Positions 21,849 to 31,665 of a stretch of 64,000 nt of DNA are shown here, in pieces; the first letter of the stretch is position 1, and the number at the start of each line of letters is the position of its first letter. The stretch is from Gracilaria gracilis (Eukaryota; Rhodophyta; Florideophyceae; Gracilariales; Gracilariaceae), in the NCBI GenBank assembly GCA_030374805.1, contig JARGSG010000184.1, forward strand, positions 124,001-188,000, in the 5' to 3' direction. Made by a program: the position numbers and the translations under genes. The notes under the pieces are model-generated. The model saw nothing but the letters and a program-made list of their open reading frames with translations, was not told the DNA's origin and did not search any database.

Positions 21849-23603
21849 ATGGCCATTGCGTTTGCAAACGTCGGAGGGTTACATTCGACTTCATCCAAGT
21901 CGCTTCCTCAGGTTTCGAGACAATCTAACGTGCGGTGGGAGTGCCGGCTGCGATCCTTCAGCGTGAGACGGCCTAGCTTCAACAATGTTAAGCCTCAACC
22001 GCCCTCGGCGATCACCAAAATTTGTACAAGTCTGACTGGTGCCACTGTTCATGAGCAACTCCAACAAGTACGTCATTATATACATCTTCTTGCTTCACAA
22101 TTCGATACTAACCTCGTCCACGATCCAAATCAGGCTCGAGAAGCGCAACATGCCGGCGCAGATCTTGTCGAGATTCGAGTCGACTTACTTGATGACTCTT
22201 CGTCAGATCAATGGGAGCAAATTTTGCAAGGTTCACCACTTCCTACCATCGTAACTAATCGCGCAGCGTGGGAGGGGGGGAACTGCCGTTCTACTGAAGT
22301 TGCGAGACTGCAAACGCTTATACGTGCGGTGCAGCTTGGCGCTCAACACGTTGACGTTGAGCTGAGAGCCATTCCGCTCTTTCTTCAGTATCTCAAGTCC
22401 AGTCATATTTCTTTTCCCCTGTCGTCAACGAAGCTTATCGTTTCCTATCATGACTTTAACAGCTCGCTTAATTCCGAACAGATTGATCAAATCTTAACTG
22501 ATATGCGTCAAGCAGGCGCTGACGTTAGCAAAATTGCTATGACTGCCACCTCTGCTTTAGACAATTGTACCGTATTCAGAGCTCTGCAGAATACTTCGCA
22601 ATCTTCAGTTATTCTCGCAATGGGCGAAGCAGGACAGCCGTCACGAATTCTTGCTCCAAAGTATGGTTCCTATCTAACTTTCGCGTCCGTTGGAGCTGGT
22701 GCAGAGTCTGCCCCGGGGCAGATACACGCCAGCACATTGCGTGAAATGTACCGTTTTCATGAAATCCAGCCATCGACTCCTGTGTACGGGGTCATTGGAA
22801 ACCCAATCAGTCAATCAATGAGTCCTGCTTTGCATAATGCAGCGATGGCTACGTCTGACATTAATGGTGTATTTGTGGCCTTCAAAGTTGGGAGTCATTG
22901 CCCTGAATTCATTCGTAACATGTGCAACCTCGGCGTTCACGGCTTCGCTGTTACTAAGCCCGGAAAGGAAGCGGCAATGGATGCGATGGATGAAATTGAT
23001 ATCGTTGCTCAAAAGATCGGGGCCATGAACACCGTAGTGCGCCAGACAAATGGGTCTCTTAAGGGCTACAACACAGACTGGGTTGCTGCCATATCCGCCG
23101 TTGAAGACCATCTGGACAACGGGATTAATGGAAAATGTGTAGTCTGCATTGGAGCAGGGGGTGCTGGAAAGGCATTGGCATACGGAGCTCTTGAAAGAGG
23201 AGCTGCAAAAGTAGTAGTTGTGAACAGGACAAAGAGCAAGGCCTTTGAGCTGGTCCGTGACCTTGGTGAACGAGCAGAAGCAATGTCCTTGAATGAATTC
23301 AATGATGATGTGTCAAGTTACGACGTTCTAATGAATACTACGAGTGTTGGAATGCATCCCAATGTGGACGACTCTCCAGTTAGCAGTCAAAGGTTGTTGC
23401 AAGGTGCTGTGGTATTTGATGCTGTCTATAATCCTTTGGAGACGAAACTTCTAATAGATGCCAAGAAAAGGGGTTGCGTTACAGTCTCAGGATTAGAAAT
23501 GTTTGTGCGCCAGGCAGCCAAGCAGTTCCAGTTGTGGTTCCCGAACGCCGTTGCACCGGTCGAGGTCATGAGAAAGGTCGTGCTAGAGAAACTTGTGGCC
23601 TAA
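21849..23603 (+). CDS. bifunctional 3-dehydroquinate dehydratase-shikimate dehydrogenase (plastid-targeted)
   Basis: Catalyses steps three and four of the shikimate pathway (dehydroquinate to dehydroshikimate to shikimate, NADPH-linked) as in land plants. Exons 21849-22067 and 22134-23603 give 562 residues. The 66-base intron is a multiple of three and has no stop, so a naive reading adds 22 false residues. Removing it restores the SLTGATVHEQLQQ-AREAQHAGADLVEIR block of type I dehydroquinases. Residues 1-55 form a Ser/Arg-rich transit peptide with an early Phe. Type I dehydroquinase: base His in VSYHDF, Schiff-base Lys in VSKIAM. Dehydrogenase: PISQSMSPALHN, catalytic Lys in VTKPGKEA, GAMNTVV, NTD, GAGGAGKALA, NRTKSKA. 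VTKPGKE departs from the usual VTIPHKE but keeps the Lys. Confidence 0.95.
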   Translation: MAIAFANVGGLHSTSSKSLPQVSRQSNVRWECRLRSFSVRRPSFNNVKPQPPSAITKICTSLTGATVHEQLQQVRHYIHLLASQFDTNLVHDPNQAREAQHAGADLVEIRVDLLDDSSSDQWEQILQGSPLPTIVTNRAAWEGGNCRSTEVARLQTLIRAVQLGAQHVDVELRAIPLFLQYLKSSHISFPLSSTKLIVSYHDFNSSLNSEQIDQILTDMRQAGADVSKIAMTATSALDNCTVFRALQNTSQSSVILAMGEAGQPSRILAPKYGSYLTFASVGAGAESAPGQIHASTLREMYRFHEIQPSTPVYGVIGNPISQSMSPALHNAAMATSDINGVFVAFKVGSHCPEFIRNMCNLGVHGFAVTKPGKEAAMDAMDEIDIVAQKIGAMNTVVRQTNGSLKGYNTDWVAAISAVEDHLDNGINGKCVVCIGAGGAGKALAYGALERGAAKVVVVNRTKSKAFELVRDLGERAEAMSLNEFNDDVSSYDVLMNTTSVGMHPNVDDSPVSSQRLLQGAVVFDAVYNPLETKLLIDAKKRGCVTVSGLEMFVRQAAKQFQLWFPNAVAPVEVMRKVVLEKLVA

Positions 23604-24245
23604 GAAGGGCAGCTCGTGCGCAAGAAAAGGTTTTACTGAATACTTTCTCGCTTTGTGTTATTTGGTGAACGAACTCGGAAGTGCGGATGCTCAAACTGAG
23701 TAGAGGTTCTCGTTTGGTCACGAATTCCGCTGAAATATCTTTGCCTAATCGGGATAACTACACCTAGAAATCTTTTCGTATATATCATGCACCTATTCAG
23801 GAACCGTTCCGTCTGCTGTACCTACGTTGAGGCGCATAAACTCAGCTGCAGATTCTATTCGCCGTGAACCCATGTTCCATGTTATTCATTTCATGTCATT
23901 GAATTGATGAATGAATTTGTGTCATGACTACCAGCTACAGGGGAGAATGTGTATGAACATGTCGTTATCCTAGGAATGAGCTTCATTGGCACTTGCACAA
24001 GCAATGTATTCCAACGGAAGGAATTGCTTTCTTCCTAAACAATGCCGTGGCGCAGATTAGGATATCGAGGAATTGCTTCTATTGTGCATGAGAAATAGAC
24101 AGTATTGGGAAAAGTAAGTGTGTTGCCATTCTACCGAGCTTTCTATGTGATATACTATCCACAGGGGGTGTTAGATGATACGGGTGGTATGGGTGAGCCG
24201 CGTTTGACTGTCGATGGTTTTGATGAGACTAGAACAATCCGATAG
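23604..24245. other. intergenic region between converging genes
   Basis: 3' flanks of the shikimate gene (plus) and the F-box gene (minus). Nothing else recognised. Confidence 0.45.
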
Positions 24246-25817
24246 TCAGTGATCAAGGTCAACACGTTCTAACCATCTGAGAAGCTGCCTCCGAAGTCCG
24301 TCGATATCAACTTTCAGACAGCATTTCTCATACTGAAGGAGTCGATTCAAAGCAGTGATAATTCCGGGCCGCAGTTCTCGTCGTTTTTCGAAAGGGTACT
24401 GGGGAAAGCACAGACCCATGTTAATGGTTTCCAGATGCACACAGTTTCGCTCCAAATGGTCTATGAATGTCGGCAATCGTTCCAAGAACAAGCGGTCACT
24501 CACTATTGAAGGGGATGGGGTCTCTGAATAGTCTTTTTCCCTCGGGTTTCGAAGGGAAACCATCTTAAGGTTCTTTACCCTCTTCAGCAAGCGTGGAACT
24601 GTTCTAGTATTTGCGAAAGCAACAAACTCTCGAGATACCTCCAAAGTATGCACTTCATTGCGAGAACTAAGAAGGGTCAACAAACACTTGCACAAATTGC
24701 AGAAACTGTCTTCGTTTCCCAACAAAAAGTCAGCACGAATGTGACACAAAGTTGAAGTCGCTCGGGTGCGATAACGCGCCCTGGTCTTTGTGCGTTGATC
24801 TGCTGATAGAAACCTGTTGACTTCCGTAATGGAAGGGAGGTCCAATCTGAGAACGCCAGCTGCGCTGTTGAACCGGTGCAAGTAGTTGGGAGGATGTAAG
24901 AAGTATTGCAAGTCACGTGCAGTTGGTGCTTGTATCTCGACGTCGAGTTCCGGTTGAGGTTTCCGCGTTCTGTGCATTACCACCGAGGAAACATGGACAG
25001 TCGCATCACAAGTAGACCCCAAGTGCTTAACGAGCATTGCACGGAAGACCGGAAAGAAGTGAAAATCCGGAGCGTCCTTGTGTGGCCTTATGAGAAAATT
25101 ACTGAAGCCCCCTCTCGATGAGTCCCGAAGCATGACGGTGATTGCCTTGATGCCGTGCGAGTTAATTTCTTTGACGCCGTGGAAAGCTTGGGTCAGAAGA
25201 ACAGTGCTAATTCCCCTAAAGGACGAAGTGAATACACGTTCTTCCTGATGAGCAAACGCAGTTACGCAGCTTGCTCGAGGCTTTAGGACATGAAGAGTGC
25301 GGATCGAAGACGTGGCGAGAGCCTTACCAATTTCGAAAGTAAGAGAACCATCGTCTGTGAGCTGTAGTGCTCGGAGGGTCGGGGTGGCCGTCAAGATATG
25401 AAGGATAAGGTCTGATATCTCTGACATTGGAAATGGAGGGAGATGCAGCTCACGCAGTACAGCACTAGTATCACCGATGACACTACGGAAGAATCGCGGC
25501 TGTGCTACCGGTGAGAGTTGCTGTTGATATGAAGCATCGACTGCAACGGGACGTTGGCGCGCTCCAACAAAGAGCCTAGCAAGGCGTCGACAAGTGAAAG
25601 CAAAGTGCGTTGCATCACGGTACGAAGCAAGGGCGCGGCCCCGAAGAACAGGACCTTGCGGAAGAAGCATGCGGAAAATGTGCAGCAAGACGTCATTATC
25701 TAGATCCAACAAATGGTATCTAGACTGGGCGCGCGGCTCAACGGCTGAGAGCCAAAGGACACGCCGCCGTTTGAAGGCTTGTGGCCATGGAAGTTCAGGT
25801 CGCGTTTGAAGCGTCAT
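24246..25817 (-). CDS. F-box-like protein of unknown target
   Basis: 523 residues, no introns, starting at the ATG at 25817. Near the N-terminus (about residues 36-80) is an F-box-like motif, LLDLDNDVLLHIFRMLLPQG, then ATHFAFTCRRLARLF, which is the pattern for binding SKP1 in an SCF ubiquitin ligase. The rest has Leu-rich, loosely repeated segments (LRELHLPPFPM, PTLRALQLTDDGSLT, LHVLKPRASC, NLKMVSLRNP, LETINMGLCFP) that read like irregular leucine-rich repeats, the common substrate-binding partner of F-boxes. No closer family is recognised. F-box confidence is moderate because the motif is short. Confidence 0.65.
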   Translation of the reverse strand: MTLQTRPELPWPQAFKRRRVLWLSAVEPRAQSRYHLLDLDNDVLLHIFRMLLPQGPVLRGRALASYRDATHFAFTCRRLARLFVGARQRPVAVDASYQQQLSPVAQPRFFRSVIGDTSAVLRELHLPPFPMSEISDLILHILTATPTLRALQLTDDGSLTFEIGKALATSSIRTLHVLKPRASCVTAFAHQEERVFTSSFRGISTVLLTQAFHGVKEINSHGIKAITVMLRDSSRGGFSNFLIRPHKDAPDFHFFPVFRAMLVKHLGSTCDATVHVSSVVMHRTRKPQPELDVEIQAPTARDLQYFLHPPNYLHRFNSAAGVLRLDLPSITEVNRFLSADQRTKTRARYRTRATSTLCHIRADFLLGNEDSFCNLCKCLLTLLSSRNEVHTLEVSREFVAFANTRTVPRLLKRVKNLKMVSLRNPREKDYSETPSPSIVSDRLFLERLPTFIDHLERNCVHLETINMGLCFPQYPFEKRRELRPGIITALNRLLQYEKCCLKVDIDGLRRQLLRWLERVDLDH

Positions 25818-27545
25818 GGAGAACTGAAAGGGAATGTTGATTCTGACGGTGGAGATGATCAGCGTGGAGGCGTCAGTTATTTATCGTGTTCTGTACGGTG
25901 GCACATATCATGAGTACAGATTACATGTGATTCCACGTCGCGCACAATGCTTTGTGAAATATCCTTTAAGGCGAAGTTCTGTTCTGCCTCGAACAATTTT
26001 GCTTCAGAGTCGCGCCGTCGTCCGTTAGGTGACTGTCGGTAATTGTCACGAGCCAACCTCTGTACGCATCGACCCTGCTTTGCAAGAGTCTCGACTGGCG
26101 AAGAAACCCACTTTTGGGCGTTGGAATCAAGCTATTTTTTATTTCTGATGCCATCTAATGTGGAAGTTGTCCACATGGTTCTGTCAACAACTCGTAACCG
26201 TGCCTGTCTCGCAGATTTCCTACTATCAACCTGCGCATCGTTTCTGTGCATTAAAAGCTTGCCGTTGCGCCGGTGGTTACGACCCGTTTCAAGCATCATC
26301 TCTCGCACAGGTTAAGGGTTCCAATGATCAAAACAAAATTGTGTGGGAAGATGTTCAGCCTCTGTCTCGCACTGCAACGGTACAGGCTCTGTCGTACAGA
26401 TATCTATGAGCCTCACCTTGAGCGCCACGTCGAATTGCGAACACAACTTTTGATGGGCGTGGGTTGTCTTGGCTTATGCTCATTGGTGATTCGCACCGCA
26501 AGCGGTTGCGACGCCAGCATTGTGCAAGCTATGTCCGATTCATACACGTAAATAATAGACATTGTTAGATACAGGTTCAACTTTGAAGTATCCTTATCCC
26601 TAATGATCCAGACAGGAAGATTCGGAAAATCTGGGCTTCACTGCCTTTTGCGTGAATGGCAGCTTGCATCGATATCGCTTCCAAAGAGTGCGCCGGTGAG
26701 GGTGTACACCAGCGGCCTTCGATACCGATAATAGACGAAAGTGTTCTCAGATAAATGGACGTCACTGTTCCGTCCGAAGCAGGCGGCACAAGATTACGGC
26801 AAGCACATCGGAAGGTTGTGAAGATTATCGCACAGGGTGCCAGTGAGTGGAGATTGAGTCGTTAGGAGGAATATTAACAGGTTTCCATCTAGTTGTGATG
26901 CATAATTCGATTATTGGAGTTGATGAATGCATTCTGCCAAAAGTTGTTATCGTCAATTGGAGAAGATTGACCCGCACCATATACAGTAGTCGAAAGGGAT
27001 GGTGGAATGAAAAATCTGTGCGCTGCTGGAGTGAACCATGCATGAGAACGGACTCGAGATGAAAAGGGAGAAGGGCGGCGACAATTAATTTGGTTCCACA
27101 GGTGAATACGCGACCCGCGTTGTGTTGAGACGAGACAAGCACTCAACAGCGTCAGCAGGATTGCGAATGGAAGGAAATTACATGTTCCACATTGAGCGGT
27201 AGCGGGCGCGAGGAGTCGTCTGCTGTGCGACTGCGGAAAACAGATACCAACGGTCACTGGTGCAGTATCTTGAGCGCAATCACACTCCGCAACTCTCAAC
27301 AACGGTGTGGAGATTGCACTCGCCGCTTTCGATGAGGCGCCCCGTCGTCAGTTGATAGATAACGTGAGATCGCTTCTGGACGAAATGTTCTTGTGCGCAC
27401 TCGTGTGCAGAACGCCGATTGATAGTATTATGTACTTGTGGCACCACTGCAGAATCTGCAATTACATGAATTGAACAATTTGAATCGCACCATTGTAGTT
27501 GCCTTCCGCCGGCTTACACAACCATGTTGCGTTATGCCATAACTT
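25818..27545. other. long intergenic stretch, possible unrecognised gene
   Basis: 1.7 kb without a gene I can support. On minus, 27302-26889 reads through a hydrophobic segment (FLPFAILLTLLSACLVS) into a polar region, and 26789-26577 is another open piece. They could be exons of a small secreted or membrane protein, but I could not find a splice joining them. On plus, frames at 26158-26551 could also be pieces of one gene. None has a known domain. Confidence 0.3.
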
Positions 27546-27600
27546 ATGCGTCGCTGTCCAACACCCTCAACACTGTTGAGGGTGTTGGACAGCGACGCAT
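27546..27600. repeat. perfect 27-bp inverted repeat with one-base loop
   Basis: Bases 27546-27572 are the exact reverse complement of 27574-27600, with a single C between them. The structure ends 18 bases before the first in-frame ATG of the alanyl-tRNA synthetase gene. If transcribed it would form a very stable hairpin in the leader. Confidence 0.95.
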
Positions 27601-27618
27601 GTTGAGTCAACAGCAAAC

Positions 27619-30600
27619 ATGATTCGATCCAGTCGTCCACCGCGGCGGTGGCACCGCCTTGTTCAGTGTAGCGATTTACCGCTGGTAACCCCACACCCAC
27701 CCCCACCTTCAGCACGTAAGCACATTGCCGCAATTGTCTGTACTTCTGTACCTCCAGCACCCGCTGCGTGCAGATCTGAAAACTCCTCATCAATCCGCCC
27801 TACCCTCCTACACGCACCAATGACAGACGCTTCCAACGGCACTCACATCGAGTGGCCGGCTGCGCGCGTCCGAAGAGAGTTTGTAGACTTCTTCGTCTCC
27901 AGAAATGGGCACAACTTCGTTGCGTCCAGTCCAGTCGTTCCGCATGATGACCCTACCCTACTGTTCGCAAATGCCGGTATGAACCAATTCAAGCCCAAGT
28001 TCTTGGGAACCGTCAGTCCCGATTCCCCGCTTGCTCCGCTCAAACGCGCTTGTAACTCGCAAAAGTGCATCCGTGCAGGAGGCAAGCACAATGATCTGGA
28101 CGATGTGGGTAAGGACACTTATCATCATACCTTCTTTGAAATGCTTGGCAATTGGAGCTTCGGCGATTATTTTAAGCAGCAGGCTATTGATATGGCAATG
28201 GCGCTCCTGCTGGACGTCTATGGCCTCCCAAAGGATCGCATCTATGCCACGTACTTTGGCGGCGATCAATCGCAGGGGCTCGAGCCTGATTTGGAGGCCA
28301 AACAGATCTGGCTCAAGCACTTGCCACAGTCTAGAGTCATTCCCTTTGATTGCAAGGACAACTTCTGGGAAATGGGCGAAACCGGTCCATGTGGCCCTTG
28401 CACTGAGCTACATTTCGATCGTTTGGGCGGTCGTGATGCTGCATCCTTAGTCAACATGGACGACCCGACTGTCATTGAGATATGGAACCTTGTATTCATT
28501 CAATTCAACAGAGAGCCCGATTCGTCTTTGAGACTGCTCCCGAGCAAGCATGTCGATACGGGTATGGGCTTTGAGCGAGTCACCTCAATATTGCAGAATA
28601 AGATGTCCAACTACGATACAGATGTGTTCATGCCAATTTTTGATGCCATACAGAAGGCTACATCATGCAGGTCGTATACTGGTTTATTAGGCGCGGACGA
28701 TGTTGACGGTGTCGATATGGCCTACCGTGTCATTGGGGATCACATTCGCACCTTGACATTAGCCATCACCGACGGAGCAGTACCAGACAGCGATGGCCGT
28801 GGCTACGTCCTTCGACGCATTTTGCGACGTGCGGTGAGATACGGTCGAGAGTTTCTCAATGCTTCACCCAATTTCTTTTCCAGTTTAGTTGACGCAGTCG
28901 TGTCGTCAATGGGAGAAGCTTTCCCTGAATTGCACGAAAAGCGCAAGCATGTTGTTGACGTGATCGCACATGAGGAAAGCACTTTTCTTCGAACTCTTGA
29001 TCGCGGAACGGAGCGCTTTAAGCAGATCGTTCAAGACCTCAAGAACAAAAATGCTACTGAAGTGTCTGGCTCAGATGCTTTCTTTTTGTATGACACCATG
29101 GGATTCCCACTTGACTTGACACAACGGATGGCAGAGGAAGTCGGTTTCACTGTGAACGAAAAGGGCTATGCAGAAGCGATGGAGGCGGCGAAGGAAATGT
29201 CACGCGCCGATCGTGCGATGCGTTCAGGGGTAAGCGGCGTCCGTCTTGTTCTTGAGGGAGAAGAGACTGCATTCCTCACTGGGCAGGGTGTGAAACCCAC
29301 GGATGATGGCGCCAAGTACACCTGGAACGAGAAACCCACCGCGCGCGTGATGGCAATCTTTGCTGGTGGCCGTGGCAACTTTTTGGAGAGCTCTGAAGGT
29401 ACTGCGCCAGACGCTAAGTTTGGAGTCGTTCTGGATTTGACATCGTTTTATCCCGAAGCGGGAGGCCAAGTGGCTGATATTGGCTCTTTGTTGGACGAGA
29501 GCGGCGAAACTTTGCTCTTCGATGTGGGTAACTGCCAAGTTTACGGCGGGTTCATTCTTCATATCGGTTCTATGGCGGCCAATGCGCCCCCTCTAGTCGT
29601 CGGACAAACTGTGAAGTGTTCAGTCAATTATGAAAACAGGAGCAAGATTGCCCCTAACCATACAATGACACATGTTCTCAATTTCGCGCTTCGAGAGGTA
29701 TTGGGAGACTCAGTTGAGCAGAAGGGTTCTTTGGTTGATGCAGCGAAACTTCGATTTGACTTTTCTAACAAGTCTGCGCTTACCATGGCGCAATTGGCTA
29801 AGGTGGAGCAGATCGTTCAAGAAGTGTTGAAGGAAAGCAAGGCAGTGTACACAAAGGTCACACCCCTCTCTGATGCCAAAGCAATTCACTCGCTTCGCGC
29901 AGTATTTGGTGAAACATATCCAGATCCAGTAAGAGTGGTGTCCGTTGGTAGACCTGTCGAGGAGCTGGTAGCTGATCCAAAGAATCAAGCGTGGGCTGCG
30001 CTGAGCATAGAATTCTGCGGGGGAACGCATTTGAGCAACACAAAGGAAGCTGAGAGTTTTGTAATCATTGAAGAAGGCGCTTTAGCGACAGGTATTCGAC
30101 GAATAACCGCGTTCACCAAAGATGCTGCTGCGGAAGCGATACGACGAGGGGATGTGCTACTGAAAAAGATTGCCGAGACGGAGTCCATGGAATCCAAGGT
30201 TTTGCCAGATATTGTTCCTGGACTTGTCAATGAGGTGAATGAGGCAATCATACCGGCCGTCTTGAAGAGCTCTCTCAGGGATAGACTGGGCAAGCTGTCA
30301 AAGAAGTCTTCGGAAGCTCTGAAAGCGCGATCCAAAGGTGCGCTTGAAGAAGGTTTACTGAAGGCCGAAAAGGAAGTGTCAGTCGTGAAAGAGAATGGTG
30401 GCTCCCTTGCAGTTGTCCTGGTACCTTTGGAGGGTGACGCAAAGGGACTGAGCAAGCTCGTCACCAAGTTGGGAGGCGAGCTCCCAGAAGGTGCAGTTAT
30501 GGGAATTTCTGTCGATCACAAGAAGAATCTAGTGCGCTGCTGTGCAACCAGTAAAGCTTTGCCTGTGAATAAATGGGTAACGAGCACTATGGCTTCTTTC

Positions 30601-30708
30601 AAAGGAAAAGGAGGTGGAAAACCAACAAACGCGAACGGAACCGCGCCATTCGTGGACGATGAACAAGTACAGAGTCTTGTAAACTTTGCGAGGGGGTGGC
30701 AGGCATAG
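27619..30708 (+). CDS. alanyl-tRNA synthetase, probably dual-targeted
   Basis: Charges tRNA-Ala. 1029 residues from ATG 27619, or 962 from an in-frame ATG at 27820. The shorter form begins at MTDASNGTHIEWPAARVR, where cytosolic enzymes begin. The extra 67 residues are Arg/Ser/Pro-rich with hardly any acidic residues, as in organelle presequences. One gene may therefore serve the cytosol and organelle(s) through alternative starts. Class II catalytic core: FANAGMNQFKP (motif 1 neighbourhood), KHNDLDDVGKDTYHHTFFEM, GPCGPCTELHFD, DTGMGFERV, DGRGYVLRRILRRAVRYGR. Editing domain: NHTMTHVLNFALR and EFCGGTHLSNT carry the zinc/editing His and Cys residues. C-Ala domain at the end (GGSLAVVLVPL). No introns. 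Confidence 0.97.
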   Translation: MIRSSRPPRRWHRLVQCSDLPLVTPHPPPPSARKHIAAIVCTSVPPAPAACRSENSSSIRPTLLHAPMTDASNGTHIEWPAARVRREFVDFFVSRNGHNFVASSPVVPHDDPTLLFANAGMNQFKPKFLGTVSPDSPLAPLKRACNSQKCIRAGGKHNDLDDVGKDTYHHTFFEMLGNWSFGDYFKQQAIDMAMALLLDVYGLPKDRIYATYFGGDQSQGLEPDLEAKQIWLKHLPQSRVIPFDCKDNFWEMGETGPCGPCTELHFDRLGGRDAASLVNMDDPTVIEIWNLVFIQFNREPDSSLRLLPSKHVDTGMGFERVTSILQNKMSNYDTDVFMPIFDAIQKATSCRSYTGLLGADDVDGVDMAYRVIGDHIRTLTLAITDGAVPDSDGRGYVLRRILRRAVRYGREFLNASPNFFSSLVDAVVSSMGEAFPELHEKRKHVVDVIAHEESTFLRTLDRGTERFKQIVQDLKNKNATEVSGSDAFFLYDTMGFPLDLTQRMAEEVGFTVNEKGYAEAMEAAKEMSRADRAMRSGVSGVRLVLEGEETAFLTGQGVKPTDDGAKYTWNEKPTARVMAIFAGGRGNFLESSEGTAPDAKFGVVLDLTSFYPEAGGQVADIGSLLDESGETLLFDVGNCQVYGGFILHIGSMAANAPPLVVGQTVKCSVNYENRSKIAPNHTMTHVLNFALREVLGDSVEQKGSLVDAAKLRFDFSNKSALTMAQLAKVEQIVQEVLKESKAVYTKVTPLSDAKAIHSLRAVFGETYPDPVRVVSVGRPVEELVADPKNQAWAALSIEFCGGTHLSNTKEAESFVIIEEGALATGIRRITAFTKDAAAEAIRRGDVLLKKIAETESMESKVLPDIVPGLVNEVNEAIIPAVLKSSLRDRLGKLSKKSSEALKARSKGALEEGLLKAEKEVSVVKENGGSLAVVLVPLEGDAKGLSKLVTKLGGELPEGAVMGISVDHKKNLVRCCATSKALPVNKWVTSTMASFKGKGGGKPTNANGTAPFVDDEQVQSLVNFARGWQA

Positions 30709-31209
30709 ATGTACAACTTCGAAGTTAAATTGACGTTTTAATATTGTACATGAATCAGGTGTAATCGACATTAGTGAAGTCCAGAGTCTATGCTCTTTTA
30801 CGTCATCAGATAGCAGGTAAGACTTAGGGAAAACTTCATGAGAAACCTTGCCTTTCTTCAATTCAGGCTTCTATTTCCTACTTCTTTGACTGAAGAACTC
30901 TCGAGAGAGAGAGATTTCGGTTTCCTCACAAAGACGAAGAACTTCTGTTGCGATTGTCTAAATGACTGGAGGTGGGGATTTACTCAGAGGGGGTGCAGCA
31001 CAACCTACGCCAGGCCACAATCAAGAAAACGACGAGCTAATCGGTACAAAGGTCGGTGCAGCTTCTAGATCAACCACGATCACGAATTGTGAATTGTGGG
31101 TGCGAGATCCAAACTGAACTTAGCCTTACTCGATACCCCATGCTGGATATGGGAAAGCTTGATAGAGTAATCACAATTGATATCCTGAATATCTAGTATA
31201 CCTGCGCGT
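30709..31209. other. intergenic region
   Basis: 3' flank of the synthetase gene. No gene supported; the frame at 30838-31068 has no domain. Confidence 0.4.
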
Positions 31210-31434
31210 AGAGATTACGCTTAGTGTTTCGCTGTGCTTTGAACAAGCGCTCGAGGAGGGCGCTCATGGCTGGAACACCGCAAGATGCAAAAACGTCCAT
31301 CAGGTCTCTTATTAGATATAACCCTCAGAAGTTCTTGGCCTTTTTAAAGAGAGAGAGCTTCCTTTGAAGCTCTACTACAGTATCGGAATAAGGTACTGTT
31401 GTCCACAATAAAGAAGAAGAAGAGATTACGCTTA
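31210..31434 (+). mobile_element. short 5'-truncated LINE insertion (L1c) with 14-bp target duplication
   Basis: The 14-base direct repeat AGAGATTACGCTTA occurs at 31210-31223 and 31421-31434. Between them lies 197 bases of the same element as L1a and L1b: VFRCALNKRSRRALMAG, then NPQKFLAFLKRESFL and a TGA. After that come a 3' stem-loop (31377-31382 with 31394-31399), TGTCCACAATAAA and a GAA tail. The reading is open through this piece, so it is the least decayed copy. It lacks everything upstream of the last ~50 codons. Confidence 0.85.
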
Positions 31435-31589
31435 TCTGTATCATGCCGTCAAACATAATCTCCTTTTTACAGTGAACAATTCCCATCATATTTGTTGATG
31501 TGTTTGTACCTGAAACAAGGCGTCCCACGGTGTCTTTATAATAGTGAAGGAGTACATGAATGAATCAGATTGGTGGCTGTGGCACAAAT

Positions 31590-31665
31590 GTGTTATGGGA
31601 GGTTGGGTCCTTGGGAAACCCACTCGTACGAGGAATTAACGTACGCGTTTCACGCAAAGAAGAAC
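31590..31665 (+). repeat. dispersed repeat family R2, copy C
   Basis: Third copy of the family at 14355 and 18559: GGGAGGTTGGG, GGGAAACCC, CTCGTACGAGGAATTAACGT, ACGCGTTTCA, then an A/G-rich tail (AAAGAAGAACAAG). It lies about 160 bases downstream of L1c in the same orientation but beyond its target duplication, so it is a separate insertion. Confidence 0.55.

Noticed and set aside
28031-28450. Alternate frames inside the alanyl-tRNA synthetase gene
   Set aside because: Shadow frames; the conserved enzyme reading runs through uninterrupted.
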